NCBI GenBank assembly: GCA_002344125.1 | Contig: DDTQ01000011.1 | Coordinates: forward strand, 1,124,624-1,188,623 | DNA length: 64,000 nucleotides | DNA from: Ignavibacteria bacterium UBA2360 | GTDB lineage: Bacteria; Bacteroidota; Ignavibacteria; Tepidaquicellales; OLB5 | Reading direction: 5' to 3' | Shown: in pieces, positions 52,808-62,353 of the stretch | How positions within the stretch are numbered: the first letter of the stretch is position 1 | Layout of the letters: every line of letters starts with the position of its first letter | The notes under the pieces: generated by a model | Database searches by the model: none | Told to the model about the DNA's origin: nothing | What the model saw: the letters and a program-made list of their open reading frames with translations, nothing else | Made by a program: the position numbers and the translations under genes

Positions 52808-54613
52808 CTATTTTTTAAGAAATACAGTGAAAACCGCTCCTTCGTTTATCTTGCTCTCAAGTTTCAGGTTTGCGCCGATCAGTTCGCATAACTTCTTTAC
52901 TATTGAAAGACCCAGCCCGGTTGAGTGCTCGTTGCCGGTAGGTTTTGCGCTGAGACGGGCGAACTTATTGAACATTTTTTTCTTATCCTCTTCGCTGAAT
53001 CCCGGTCCCTCATCTTTTACTGAAATAGCTGTCCTTTCTGCACTTTCTGTCACTCTAAGGTAAATACTCTTATTTTCAGGTGAGAATTTAATTGAGTTTG
53101 AGATCAGGTTCTGTAATATCTCATAGAGTATCACTTTATCTGTTTGCAGGTAAATTTCATTTTCTCCTGTTTCAAGTTCCAGCTTTAGGTTTTTTCTTTC
53201 AGCCTCTTCCCTGAAATTAGATATCACCTCCCGGCAAACAGTATTTATTTCGGTATCAGCTATCTTAATTTTCATCTCTCCCTGGTCAATGGCGTTGTGA
53301 TCAAGCAGCTTTTTTATGATGTTAAACATCCTGTCTGTTTGATTTATAATATTCGCCGTAAACTCGTTCATTTCTTCTTTGGTAAGATCGCTGCTTCGTT
53401 TTAAGATCCTTGCCGTAGAAAGTATGTTCTGCAGCGGATTTTTGAGGTCATGCACCGCTATAGCCATGAATTCGTTTTTTTCGGTGTTAAGATCTTTCAG
53501 ACTGACGTTAAGTTTTTTAACATCTTCCAGAGCCTGTGCAAGTTCTATATTCTTTAAACGCTGTATCTCCGCTTCCTTTTGCGCCTGTTCAATTTCCAGC
53601 TGGGTTGAAATATTTTTCGCGCGTAATTCAGATTCTTCCCTCAAAAGCTCCATTTCTTTGCTGTAAGCAATCTTGAGATGATATAACGCCTTTGAAGAAT
53701 TTTCAATTCTTTCGTATGTTTCGGCCAGCATTTTATGCAATTCATGCACTGAGCGTTTTATACCAAGCTCTGTGGCAAGCTCAAGCGCTTTTTCAAGATT
53801 TGCTTTGGCTTCAACTATATTGTTTTCAAGAAGGTATAAACTTCCTGTTGTGGAGTGCAGCTTAACCAGTCCGCGTTTGTCATCAAGCTCAAGCTTCAGC
53901 TTCTTGCTTTGCTCAAACAATCTGAATGCTTCGGCGTTGTTGTTTAGTTTAACTTGGGTTTCCGCTATATGGTCAAGCGCAATTGAGGCGCGCAGCTTAT
54001 CGTTTGATGCGGAAGCCTTGTTATACGCGTCATTCAGAAATTTAAGCGCTTCATCAAAATTCCCAAGCTGGCTGTGGGTTAACCCTATATTTATGTTCGT
54101 TATCAGCAAAGATTCGCTGTCGTTCTCTTCTTCTGCTATATCAAGCGCGTGTGAATAAAACTTAAGCGCATTCCTGAAATCTTTGATATTGGTGTATATC
54201 AGCCCGATATTTGAAAGAACTATCGCGGTTTTTTTATTTTCTTTTATATCTTCGTAAAGTTTTAAAGCTCTGAAGTAAGCTTTAAGTGCGTTGGAATAGT
54301 TGTTCAGGTTATCGTGTATTACGCCAACATAATTAAGCGCATCACCCATAATTTTTTTGTTGCCCAGCTCCCTGGCAAGTTTTATTGCCTCAGAAAGAAA
54401 CTTCATCGCATGCGGATAATTCGAAATTATCTCATTGCAAACTCCAAGCGCGTACAGCGCATTGGCTTCCAGCTCCTCATCTGCTGATTTCAGCGACTGA
54501 ACATAAACTAAATTTGCCATTTCCAGCGCCTTTTGAGGTTCACTGAATTTAAGCTTGTGAACTTCTTCAAGCATGCTGTAAAGCTTTTCGTTATAACCGG
54601 TGGGAAGATTCAT
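52808..54613 (-). CDS. Cytoplasmic TPR histidine kinase 3
   Basis: 601 residues. The TPR part here is the most regular of the three, with about seven units of the GNYPHAMKFLSEAIKLA / LNNYSNALKAYFRALKLYED kind (40-320). The HisKA His is near residue 387 in MAIAVHDLKNPLQNILSTAR; ATP-binding boxes are NLISNSIKFSPENKS, VKDEGPGFSEED and STGLGLSIVKKLCE. Its last 60 residues are nearly the same as in kinase 1 and kinase 2, so the three arose by recent tandem duplication. No membrane segment. Confidence 0.9.
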   Translation of the reverse strand: MNLPTGYNEKLYSMLEEVHKLKFSEPQKALEMANLVYVQSLKSADEELEANALYALGVCNEIISNYPHAMKFLSEAIKLARELGNKKIMGDALNYVGVIHDNLNNYSNALKAYFRALKLYEDIKENKKTAIVLSNIGLIYTNIKDFRNALKFYSHALDIAEEENDSESLLITNINIGLTHSQLGNFDEALKFLNDAYNKASASNDKLRASIALDHIAETQVKLNNNAEAFRLFEQSKKLKLELDDKRGLVKLHSTTGSLYLLENNIVEAKANLEKALELATELGIKRSVHELHKMLAETYERIENSSKALYHLKIAYSKEMELLREESELRAKNISTQLEIEQAQKEAEIQRLKNIELAQALEDVKKLNVSLKDLNTEKNEFMAIAVHDLKNPLQNILSTARILKRSSDLTKEEMNEFTANIINQTDRMFNIIKKLLDHNAIDQGEMKIKIADTEINTVCREVISNFREEAERKNLKLELETGENEIYLQTDKVILYEILQNLISNSIKFSPENKSIYLRVTESAERTAISVKDEGPGFSEEDKKKMFNKFARLSAKPTGNEHSTGLGLSIVKKLCELIGANLKLESKINEGAVFTVFLKK

Positions 54614-54894
54614 TTTTGATGTCGTTCAATTAATAAGCAAATTACTCATTTTATTGCCATAATTCTATGTTGAATTCAGGTAATTTAAGATGCAACTTTA
54701 TTATTTATACTGCCTGGATCAAACATAAGATATATATCCAATTACCTGTTTGAATGGTATTGTTTTAGTTTTAAAAGTTTACAATATTTATACTGTAAAT
54801 TAGTGAACTCATAATCATAAGAGGCTTCCTTATTCCTAATCTCACGGAAACCCAATGTTGTATTTAATGTAAATTTAACCTGGATTCAGAATCA

Positions 54895-57204
54895 ATGCAT
54901 GGAAAAGATTCAAACAGGTCTGCTATTGTACTCGCTTCGGGAGTTGTAACTCTTCTGACGGCTTTCTTGAGCTATGCCGGAATGTTATTTGATATTACCC
55001 TTTTCAAGAGCGTTTTGCCGGGCTTGATACAAATGAACTCAGTGACCGCTTTGAATTTTATTCTGCTCGGCGGTATATTAATTGTCATCTATTACGATTC
55101 TGAAGTTCTTAAGAACACTCTGTTGATCAGGTTCCTTTCTCTGCTGATCTTCTCTTTTAGTTCTTTGTCATTCATTACGCTGTTACTTAAGATAAATATC
55201 TCTGTTGATAATATTCTGCCGTTAAGCTTAAGAAGCAGCAGCATGATGTCACCTTTGGCAGCAGTACTATTCATATTTATTTCTATTTCATTGTTATTTA
55301 TCTACAGCAGAAATAAGAATACGGTCATCGCGCTGCAGTGCGTGTTTCTGCTTTCCGGATTCTATTCATTGATCGTAATTCTTGGTTACCTCTACAATAT
55401 TACCGCGTTCTATTCCGCCGGCACAGATTACCCTATGGCCCTTAACACGGCTATACTTTTTTTACTTAATTGCGCCGGACTTCTGTTTATAAACAAAACC
55501 GTTGGCTTCACTTCTTTGTTTACCGGTTCGGGTACAAGCGCTGTACTTGCGCGAAGGCTGATACCATTTATTATTATTCTGCCGGTAATTCTTGGTTGGA
55601 TAAGGCTGTACGGCGAGAAGCAGGGTTATTACAGCGAATCAACTGGCGTTGCCGGTTTTGTGGTTGTTGTAATACTCTCATTTTTCCTGTTTATACTCTT
55701 TACCGCGGGTAAACTGAAAAAGGCGGAATTGATAAGAATAAACTATGAAAATGATCTGATTGAAAACGAAGCGAAGTTGAAGGCTATTCTCGATAATTCA
55801 CCTTCGGCGATTTATCTGAAAGATCTCAATAACAGGTTCATTCTTGTGAACAAAACAACGCTTCAGAATCATGGCGTTACTGAAAATGAAATTATAGGTA
55901 AAACTCTTTCAGATCTCTTCCCTGGGAATCCGGATGCGGTTAAAGGTTATGAAGCAAATGACAGGAGCGTTATAGAATCCGGGGAAGCATTGGAATTTGA
56001 AGAGTCTGCCGAACTTGCCGATGGTACACACACGTATCTTTCACAAAAATTTCCATTGAGAGACTATAACGGAAATATCTATGCGATGTGCGGGGTCTCT
56101 ACTGATATTACTTACAGAAAAAATGCCGCCGATAAAATAGTTGCAATTCTTGAAGCTGCCCCTGATGCCGTGGTGATCGTTGGGAAAGATGGAATTATTC
56201 AGGTTGTAAATAAACAGACCGAAAAATTGTTCGGATTTAAAAGAAGTGAACTGATAGGCCAAAAAGTGGAAATCCTTATTCCGGCAGAACTGCACAGCAG
56301 GCATGGCAGCCACAGGGATAATTTTTTCAATGATCACAGCGTCAGACCCATGGGCAGCGGGCTGGAACTCTTCGCTGTTAAGAAGACCGGTGAAAAATTT
56401 CCGGTGGAAATTAGTCTCTCTCCCATAGAAACAAACGAAGAGATCCTTGTCTCAGCGGCTATAAGGGATATCAGTGAAAGAAAAGCAAAAGATGAAAAAC
56501 TGAAGAGACTGAACGTTATGCTCACTGAAAGTAATAACGAACTGGAATCTTTCAGTTATTCGGTCTCTCATGATCTTCGCGCGCCGTTAAGGCATATAAT
56601 TGGTTTCGGTGAAAAACTGCGCAGGATAGCTGCCCAAAAAATGAGCGATGAAGAGCAAAGACTGCTGAACAAAATTACAGGCAGCGCTGATAAAATGGGC
56701 AGACTCATTGACGATCTGCTCATGTTTTCAAGGGTGGGCAGAACTGGTCTTTCAAAAGCCGAAACTGACCTGAATAAAATTGTAGATGAATTCTTAACGG
56801 AAATAAGTAATTCAGAAAAATATGCTGATTACGTATTTGAAGTGAAAGAAATACCCCGTTTCTATGCTGACCCGCTGCAGATTAAAATTGTTCTGGATAA
56901 CCTGCTTGGGAACGCGGTTAAATATTCCGGGAAATCTGAGATCAAAAAGATCGAGGTTGGAGGATTTACCAAAGATGGTGAAAATATCTTTTATGTAAGA
57001 GATAGCGGCTGCGGATTTGATATGGAGTACAAAGATAAGCTGTTCGGTGTGTTTCAGCGGCTGCACCGCGATGATGAGTACGAAGGTACCGGTATAGGCC
57101 TTGCAACCGTAAGAAGGATAATCAGCAGACACGGCGGTAAAGTTTGGGCCGAAAGTGTGCCGGGAAAAGGTTCTGAGTTCTGTTTTTCATTGCCTGTAGT
57201 TTGA
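54895..57204 (+). CDS. Membrane PAS-PAS histidine kinase
   Basis: 769 residues: about 7-8 spans at the N-terminus (15-275), PAS domain 1 (285-405, KAILDNSPSAIYLKDLNNRF), PAS domain 2 (410-530, AILEAAPDAVVIVGKDG), HisKA with SFSYSVSHDLRAPLRHIIGF (His near 558) and HATPase_c (655-765) ending GTGIGLATVRRIISRHGG. The HisKA type is that of phytochrome-like kinases, which commonly pair with Rcp1-like receivers such as the gene 24 nt downstream. The signal is unknown; no haem, flavin or chromophore residue can be claimed. Confidence 0.92.
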   Translation: MHGKDSNRSAIVLASGVVTLLTAFLSYAGMLFDITLFKSVLPGLIQMNSVTALNFILLGGILIVIYYDSEVLKNTLLIRFLSLLIFSFSSLSFITLLLKINISVDNILPLSLRSSSMMSPLAAVLFIFISISLLFIYSRNKNTVIALQCVFLLSGFYSLIVILGYLYNITAFYSAGTDYPMALNTAILFLLNCAGLLFINKTVGFTSLFTGSGTSAVLARRLIPFIIILPVILGWIRLYGEKQGYYSESTGVAGFVVVVILSFFLFILFTAGKLKKAELIRINYENDLIENEAKLKAILDNSPSAIYLKDLNNRFILVNKTTLQNHGVTENEIIGKTLSDLFPGNPDAVKGYEANDRSVIESGEALEFEESAELADGTHTYLSQKFPLRDYNGNIYAMCGVSTDITYRKNAADKIVAILEAAPDAVVIVGKDGIIQVVNKQTEKLFGFKRSELIGQKVEILIPAELHSRHGSHRDNFFNDHSVRPMGSGLELFAVKKTGEKFPVEISLSPIETNEEILVSAAIRDISERKAKDEKLKRLNVMLTESNNELESFSYSVSHDLRAPLRHIIGFGEKLRRIAAQKMSDEEQRLLNKITGSADKMGRLIDDLLMFSRVGRTGLSKAETDLNKIVDEFLTEISNSEKYADYVFEVKEIPRFYADPLQIKIVLDNLLGNAVKYSGKSEIKKIEVGGFTKDGENIFYVRDSGCGFDMEYKDKLFGVFQRLHRDDEYEGTGIGLATVRRIISRHGGKVWAESVPGKGSEFCFSLPVV

Positions 57205-57228
57205 TCTGTTAACTAAAACAATAATAAT

Positions 57229-57684
57229 ATGCCAGTAAATAATCTAAACAAAATTCTTGTGGTTGAAGATAACGATAACGATCTTGAGCTTACCATTGAC
57301 GCGCTTTCTGAGTACAATATGGCTAACTACATTGATATTGCCCGTGACGGGCAGGAAGCGATGGACTATCTGCATAAAAAGGGTAAATTTGAAGGCCGGG
57401 AAAACGGGAACCCTGTTGTGATCCTGCTGGATCTTAAGCTTCCTAAAAAGAGCGGACAGGAAGTACTCGATGAAATAAAAAGCAGCGAAAAATTTAAATC
57501 AATTCCGGTAGTAATATTAACTTCTTCAAAAGAAGAATCTGACCTGGTGAACAGCTATCAAAAAGGGGTAAATGCCTATGTTGTTAAGCCGGTCGGTTTT
57601 CATGACTTTGTGGATGCTGTAAAAAATCTGGGGGTATTTTGGGCTTTGATTAATGAAACTCCCAGAAAACCTCTTGAAAATTAA
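57229..57684 (+). CDS. Stand-alone receiver, Rcp1-like response regulator
   Basis: 151 residues consisting only of a receiver domain. Acidic pair at 14-15 (VVEDNDND), phospho-acceptor Asp68 in VILLDLKLPKKSG, Thr/Ser at 98-100 and Lys120 in VVKPVGF. The long loop between strand 2 and the Asp is the Rcp1 hallmark. No output domain, so it must pass phosphate or bind a partner. It sits between the membrane kinase (24 nt) and the receiver-kinase hybrid (11 nt), probably one operon. Confidence 0.92.
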   Translation: MPVNNLNKILVVEDNDNDLELTIDALSEYNMANYIDIARDGQEAMDYLHKKGKFEGRENGNPVVILLDLKLPKKSGQEVLDEIKSSEKFKSIPVVILTSSKEESDLVNSYQKGVNAYVVKPVGFHDFVDAVKNLGVFWALINETPRKPLEN

Positions 57685-57695
57685 CATTATGTCCT

Positions 57696-59117
57696 ATGAA
57701 TGAAAATGCAAAACTGAATATTTTACATCTTGAAGATGATGAAAATGATTCTGAATTGTTAAGAAATGAACTTGAAATTGCGGGATTGAATTTCAGTTAT
57801 TACAGGGTAGATAATGAAAAGGATTTCGTTTCTTCGCTTAGTGACCCTGACTATAATATTGTATTCAGTGATTTCAGCCTGCCTACTTATAACGGCCTGA
57901 AGGCGCTTGAACGTTCTGTCGCAATCAGACCCGAACTGCCGTTCATACTTGTTTCAGGCACATTGGGCGAGGATGCCGCAGTAGAATCAATGAAAAAAGG
58001 AGCAACTGATTATGTGCTCAAAAATAAACTTTATAAACTTATACCAACTATAAACAGGGCGCTTGTTGAAGCAAATGAAAAGAAACTGCGGCAATTTGCT
58101 GAAAACAGGTACGGCCTGCTGATAGAATCAGCCAGGGATGTCATTTTTACTCTATCAACCAACGGTACTATTGTTTCACTCAACAAAGCTTTTGATGAAA
58201 TTACCGGGCTTAAACGCGAAGACTGGATCGGCAGGAACTTTTCGGGGCTCATCCATCCTGAAGATCTGCCTCTGGCAATTTCAAAATTTGAAAATACAAT
58301 TGCGGGAAACAAAACGGAAAGATATGAGATCAGGTTCATTAACTCCGAAGGTGTTTCTCTTTATGGTGAAATTTTAACCGCGCTGATATGGCAGGATAAT
58401 ATCCCGGGTGAGATCCTTGGAATTGTAAGAGATGTTACCGAAAGGAAAAACGCTGAAAAACTGATCCTGAATTCACTCAAAGAAAAGGAAGTGCTGCTGA
58501 AAGAAATTCATCACAGGGTGAAAAATAATCTGCAGGTCATTATAAGCCTGCTCAATATGCAGTCATCTGAGCTGAATGATCCGGAGGTAATGAACTCTTT
58601 CAGGGAGATTCAGAACAGGGTTGTATCCATGTCTCTTATCCACCAGAGTTTTTACCAGTCAAACAGCCTTTCGGATATTGACTTTTCTGTTTACATAAAA
58701 AGACTCGCTGAAAACCTGTTCAAAATATTCGGCTTTAACAGGGAGAAAACAGCTTTACTGATAGATACTTCCGGAATTCATATCAGCATTGATACTGCAA
58801 TTCCTCTTGGATTGCTGATAAATGAAGTGCTTTCAAATTCACTTAAACACGGTTTTAATGAAAATGCTGAAGGTAAGATATATATTGAGCTTACTGAAAA
58901 CGAAGATGAATATATATTAAAACTTGGCGATAGCGGCTGCGGCTTACCCGAAGAAATTGCCCCCGGAAAAACCAATTCACTTGGAATGACCTTGATCAAA
59001 ATGCTGTGCGATCAAATTGACGGAAAAATTGAGCTTAATCTGAACAATGGAACAGAATATATAGTTAAATTCCCGTCAAAGAGTTACAAAGATAGACTTG
59101 ATGGCTTATCAGCATAG
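57696..59117 (+). CDS. Receiver-PAS-HisKA_2 hybrid kinase
   Basis: 473 residues: receiver (1-125) with Asp59 in VFSDFSLPTYNG, PAS (135-255, GLLIESARDVIFTLSTNG), and a HisKA_2-type kinase (from 262) with EIHHRVKNNLQVIISLLNMQ, His near 272, and an HATPase_c ending GDSGCGLPEEIAPG and NSLGMTLIKMLCDQIDG. HisKA_2/HWE-like kinases often phosphorylate separate receivers. Third gene of the kinase-receiver-hybrid operon, giving a possible phosphorelay without a DNA-binding protein. Direction of phosphate flow cannot be read from sequence. Confidence 0.92.
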   Translation: MNENAKLNILHLEDDENDSELLRNELEIAGLNFSYYRVDNEKDFVSSLSDPDYNIVFSDFSLPTYNGLKALERSVAIRPELPFILVSGTLGEDAAVESMKKGATDYVLKNKLYKLIPTINRALVEANEKKLRQFAENRYGLLIESARDVIFTLSTNGTIVSLNKAFDEITGLKREDWIGRNFSGLIHPEDLPLAISKFENTIAGNKTERYEIRFINSEGVSLYGEILTALIWQDNIPGEILGIVRDVTERKNAEKLILNSLKEKEVLLKEIHHRVKNNLQVIISLLNMQSSELNDPEVMNSFREIQNRVVSMSLIHQSFYQSNSLSDIDFSVYIKRLAENLFKIFGFNREKTALLIDTSGIHISIDTAIPLGLLINEVLSNSLKHGFNENAEGKIYIELTENEDEYILKLGDSGCGLPEEIAPGKTNSLGMTLIKMLCDQIDGKIELNLNNGTEYIVKFPSKSYKDRLDGLSA

Positions 59118-59199
59118 ACAAATAATTGTTTTAGATAAACTTACATTTTACCGGATAAGTGGTTAACTTTATTATATATTAAAACCCTTTTTAGCGCAT

Positions 59200-59207
59200 T
59201 ATATTTG
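59200..59207 (+). promoter_or_regulatory. TATATTTG -7 box of the C25 protease gene
   Basis: It matches TAnnTTTG, about 53 nt before the ATG at 59260, where an AGGAG Shine-Dalgarno (about 9 nt before ATG) is also present. No -33 TTG at normal spacing. Confidence 0.4.
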
Positions 59208-59259
59208 TATGGTGTAAATACGTTCTTTTAAATAATTCTTACACCAGGAGCTAAAAAAC

Positions 59260-62200
59260 ATGAAGCGCTTTACTGCATTCATGCCGGCAGTTATTTTGCT
59301 GTGCATGGCGGTAAGTTTTGTTTCGTATTCGCAGAATATCAGCGGAGTGAAGTTAACAAAAGCTGAGAGCGGGTATGAAATAGAATTCACTCTGCCTTCA
59401 TACAGTCTGCAAACTGTTACCAAAGAAGGCGAATCATTTGATATCATTAATGTTGAAAATTATGGTATCACCCCAAATGAAGGCTTACCAATGTTACCCC
59501 AGCTCACTTTCATCCTCATCATAAATAAAGCAGAAACATCACCGGCATTTTATATACAAACCGAATCAACGGAAGAAGCATTTCTTCATCGGAAAATATT
59601 TCCCTCGCAGGCACCCTGGGAAAAATCCAGGAACCTGAAAGACCGCCCTTTCATAATTAACAGAAGCTATTATACAACTTCAGGCAGTTTAAATACCCCG
59701 CTCGTTAAATTATCTGAAGCTGTAGTTATTGGCGGCGTAAAAGCTGTTATGGTTACAATAACGCCGTTCAGGTATGATCCTTCCGCGGGAAAACTTGTAG
59801 TTACCAAAAACAGCAGGTTCAGGATAAATCTGCAATCCGGCTACCCGTCTTATACATCTGATGCCGGTTCGTTTGGTGAAATTTTCAGTGCGCTTGCTGT
59901 AAACCCGGAAGCTGTTCGTTTAGCAGGGACAAACAATTACCTGATCATAACTCCCCCTGAGTATGAATCTGTAATGGGTACATTTGCTTCTTACAAAGCA
60001 AGCATGGGTTACAGCGTCCTGATGGTCAATACAAGCACCACCGGTACAACAACCACCTCTATTCAGTCTTATATTCAGAACAGGTATAACAATATTGCCA
60101 CCAGGCCTGAGTTCATTCTGCTTGCCGGTGATATTGATAAGATCCCTGAATGGACAGGCATAGGCTCTGATAATCCGCACACAGATCTGAACTATACCCT
60201 CCTTGAAGGCGGTGACGCTTTCGCGGATGCATTTATCGGAAGGTTTTCAGTTTCATCCGCAGCGGAGCTTACCAATATCATTAATAAAACCATTTATATG
60301 GAAAGCAATATCGGAGGTCTGCCTAAGAAGAATGTTTTTATGGCGTCAACCGATAACTGGGCAATTACCGAAGGTACTCATAACTTCGTTATTGATAGTT
60401 TCTTCGTTCCCTCCGTTTATACCAACATAAAACTATACACTCATACTTATAACGCAACTACTCAGCAGTTGATCGATGCGCTGAATAATAACCAGGTTTT
60501 TGCGATCTATTCCGGTCACGGCAGCACCACAAGCTGGGCCGATGGTCCGCCGCTTTCGCAGTCACAGGTTAATTCACTCAATAATACATACTACCCCTAC
60601 GTTTATTCCTTCGCATGCCTGACAGGTCAGTATCAGAATGCGGAATGTTTTGGCGAGACATGGATTCGCAGACCGAAAGCGGGTTCAGTGTTTTGGGGAT
60701 CTTCGGTTAATTCTTTCTGGGATGAAGATGATATCCTGGAACGAAGGCTGTACAGGGCAATGTTCACCGATGGTCTTAAGAAAACCGCGCCGATGTTCGT
60801 GCTGGCTAAGTACTACCTGGTGCAGTATTATGGCAGCGTAACTACCGATATGCGCAGGTATCTTGAAATGTATAATTGCTTTGGTGATCCTTCAATCTAC
60901 CAGGCAGCATTCGGACCGGTAATAGCGCACACATGTTTGCCCAACACAGAAAATCTGAACGGACCCTATAGTGTGAATTGCGTTATCACTCCTTCCGGTT
61001 CCGCAATTGATCCGGCAAAAACGAAACTGTATTGGACGCGGGGAAGCACATTTACCGATAGCATATCCATGACAAATTCCGCAGGTAACAACTGGAGCGC
61101 GTCCATCCCCGGGAATGGTTCAGCCGCAGTGTATAAGTATTATCTTAAGACATGTGACCTGCTGAACCGTGTGACTATCCTTCCGCCTGATGCTCCGGCA
61201 TCGTACTTTACTTTTACTGCATCGGCAGATGTTACGGCACCCGTAATAACTCACACACAGTTAAGCGGAGTTGGTCAGCCAATGTGGCCGGTAAATGTTA
61301 CAGGAAATGTAACTGATAATATCGGTATCGATAGCGTTTGGGTGGAATGGTATAAAAACACTCCTTCACCGGTAAGATCTTTCAGGCTGAATAATTCAGG
61401 AGGAAGTACTTTTACCGGAATTTTTAATTCCGTGAACAGCGATGTTACAGCAGGTGATTCGATATTCTATGTCATCAAAGCCCGGGATAATTCATCAAAT
61501 CATAATATCGGAATGCTGCCGTCATCCGGATATTTCAAATTCAATATCACTACCCAGGCTGCATCAAGTTTCTGCAAATCAACTTATGTGCCGATAAGAG
61601 ATAATGTTACTTCGTATGATACACTTTTTATTCCGCAATACGGAACAATAGTGGATCTGAATTTCAAAATGACGTCATTGATTCATACTTATGATGGAGA
61701 TATATCTTTCAGTATTAAATCACCAACAGGCACAGAGGTTTCGCTCTCAAATCAGCGCGGTTCCAGCGGTGATAATTATACAAATACAATATTCGATGAT
61801 TCTGCCTCAGTTTCAATTTCAGCCGGAACGGCGCCGTTCACCGGTTCATTCAGACCCGAAAGCCCGCTGAACGTGTTTAACGGGCAGGATATTCACGGCG
61901 CATGGATCTTTAAAGTTACAGATCAGGCATCAGGTGATACCGGAAGGGTTGAAAACTACTGCCTGAATATTCTATATAATGCAGTGCTTGCTGTTAACAA
62001 TCAGCAGCTGCCGGTTAAGTTTGAGCTTGCTCAAAATTACCCAAATCCATTTAATCCCGTAACAAGTATCAGGTATTCTGTTCCAAGACAATCATTTGTT
62101 CTTATACGGATATATGACTTGCTGGGAAGGGAAGTAAAGACTCTTGTTAGTGAAATGAGATCCACGGGGAATTATGAAGTCGAATTCAACGCCTCATACC

Positions 62201-62277
62201 TCGCAAGCGGTATTTATTTCTACAGAATGGAATCAGGTGATTTCACCGATGTTAAAAAACTTGTATTATTAAAGTAA
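59260..62277 (+). CDS. Gingipain-type C25 protease with P-domain and T9SS tail
   Basis: 1005 residues: signal peptide (1-24), a propeptide-like region (25-215), the C25 catalytic domain (about 220-550), Ig-like linkers (560-760), a proprotein-convertase P domain (770-910) and a T9SS tail (925-1005) with NYPNPFNP. The catalytic pair is visible: His in YSGHGSTTSW (near 418) and Cys in YSFACLTG, 33 residues later, the same distance as in gingipains. A secreted cysteine endopeptidase held at or released from the cell surface is expected; cleavage preference is unknown. The tail loop is the short form (RQSF) with no palindromic insert. It lies alone between a TATATTTG promoter candidate and a terminator. 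Confidence 0.93.
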   Translation: MKRFTAFMPAVILLCMAVSFVSYSQNISGVKLTKAESGYEIEFTLPSYSLQTVTKEGESFDIINVENYGITPNEGLPMLPQLTFILIINKAETSPAFYIQTESTEEAFLHRKIFPSQAPWEKSRNLKDRPFIINRSYYTTSGSLNTPLVKLSEAVVIGGVKAVMVTITPFRYDPSAGKLVVTKNSRFRINLQSGYPSYTSDAGSFGEIFSALAVNPEAVRLAGTNNYLIITPPEYESVMGTFASYKASMGYSVLMVNTSTTGTTTTSIQSYIQNRYNNIATRPEFILLAGDIDKIPEWTGIGSDNPHTDLNYTLLEGGDAFADAFIGRFSVSSAAELTNIINKTIYMESNIGGLPKKNVFMASTDNWAITEGTHNFVIDSFFVPSVYTNIKLYTHTYNATTQQLIDALNNNQVFAIYSGHGSTTSWADGPPLSQSQVNSLNNTYYPYVYSFACLTGQYQNAECFGETWIRRPKAGSVFWGSSVNSFWDEDDILERRLYRAMFTDGLKKTAPMFVLAKYYLVQYYGSVTTDMRRYLEMYNCFGDPSIYQAAFGPVIAHTCLPNTENLNGPYSVNCVITPSGSAIDPAKTKLYWTRGSTFTDSISMTNSAGNNWSASIPGNGSAAVYKYYLKTCDLLNRVTILPPDAPASYFTFTASADVTAPVITHTQLSGVGQPMWPVNVTGNVTDNIGIDSVWVEWYKNTPSPVRSFRLNNSGGSTFTGIFNSVNSDVTAGDSIFYVIKARDNSSNHNIGMLPSSGYFKFNITTQAASSFCKSTYVPIRDNVTSYDTLFIPQYGTIVDLNFKMTSLIHTYDGDISFSIKSPTGTEVSLSNQRGSSGDNYTNTIFDDSASVSISAGTAPFTGSFRPESPLNVFNGQDIHGAWIFKVTDQASGDTGRVENYCLNILYNAVLAVNNQQLPVKFELAQNYPNPFNPVTSIRYSVPRQSFVLIRIYDLLGREVKTLVSEMRSTGNYEVEFNASYLASGIYFYRMESGDFTDVKKLVLLK

Positions 62278-62304
62278 ATATCATCTCAGCATTTATCTTA
62301 AAAT

Positions 62305-62333
62305 TGAAAAAGCCGGTCATGCCGGCTTTTTCT
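62305..62333. terminator. Bidirectional intrinsic terminator
   Basis: GAAAAAGCCGG (62306-62316) pairs perfectly with CCGGCTTTTTC (62322-62332), loop of 5, between the convergent protease and TPR genes. Confidence 0.9.
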
Positions 62334-62353
62334 TTAATACTTTCCCCAAAAGT

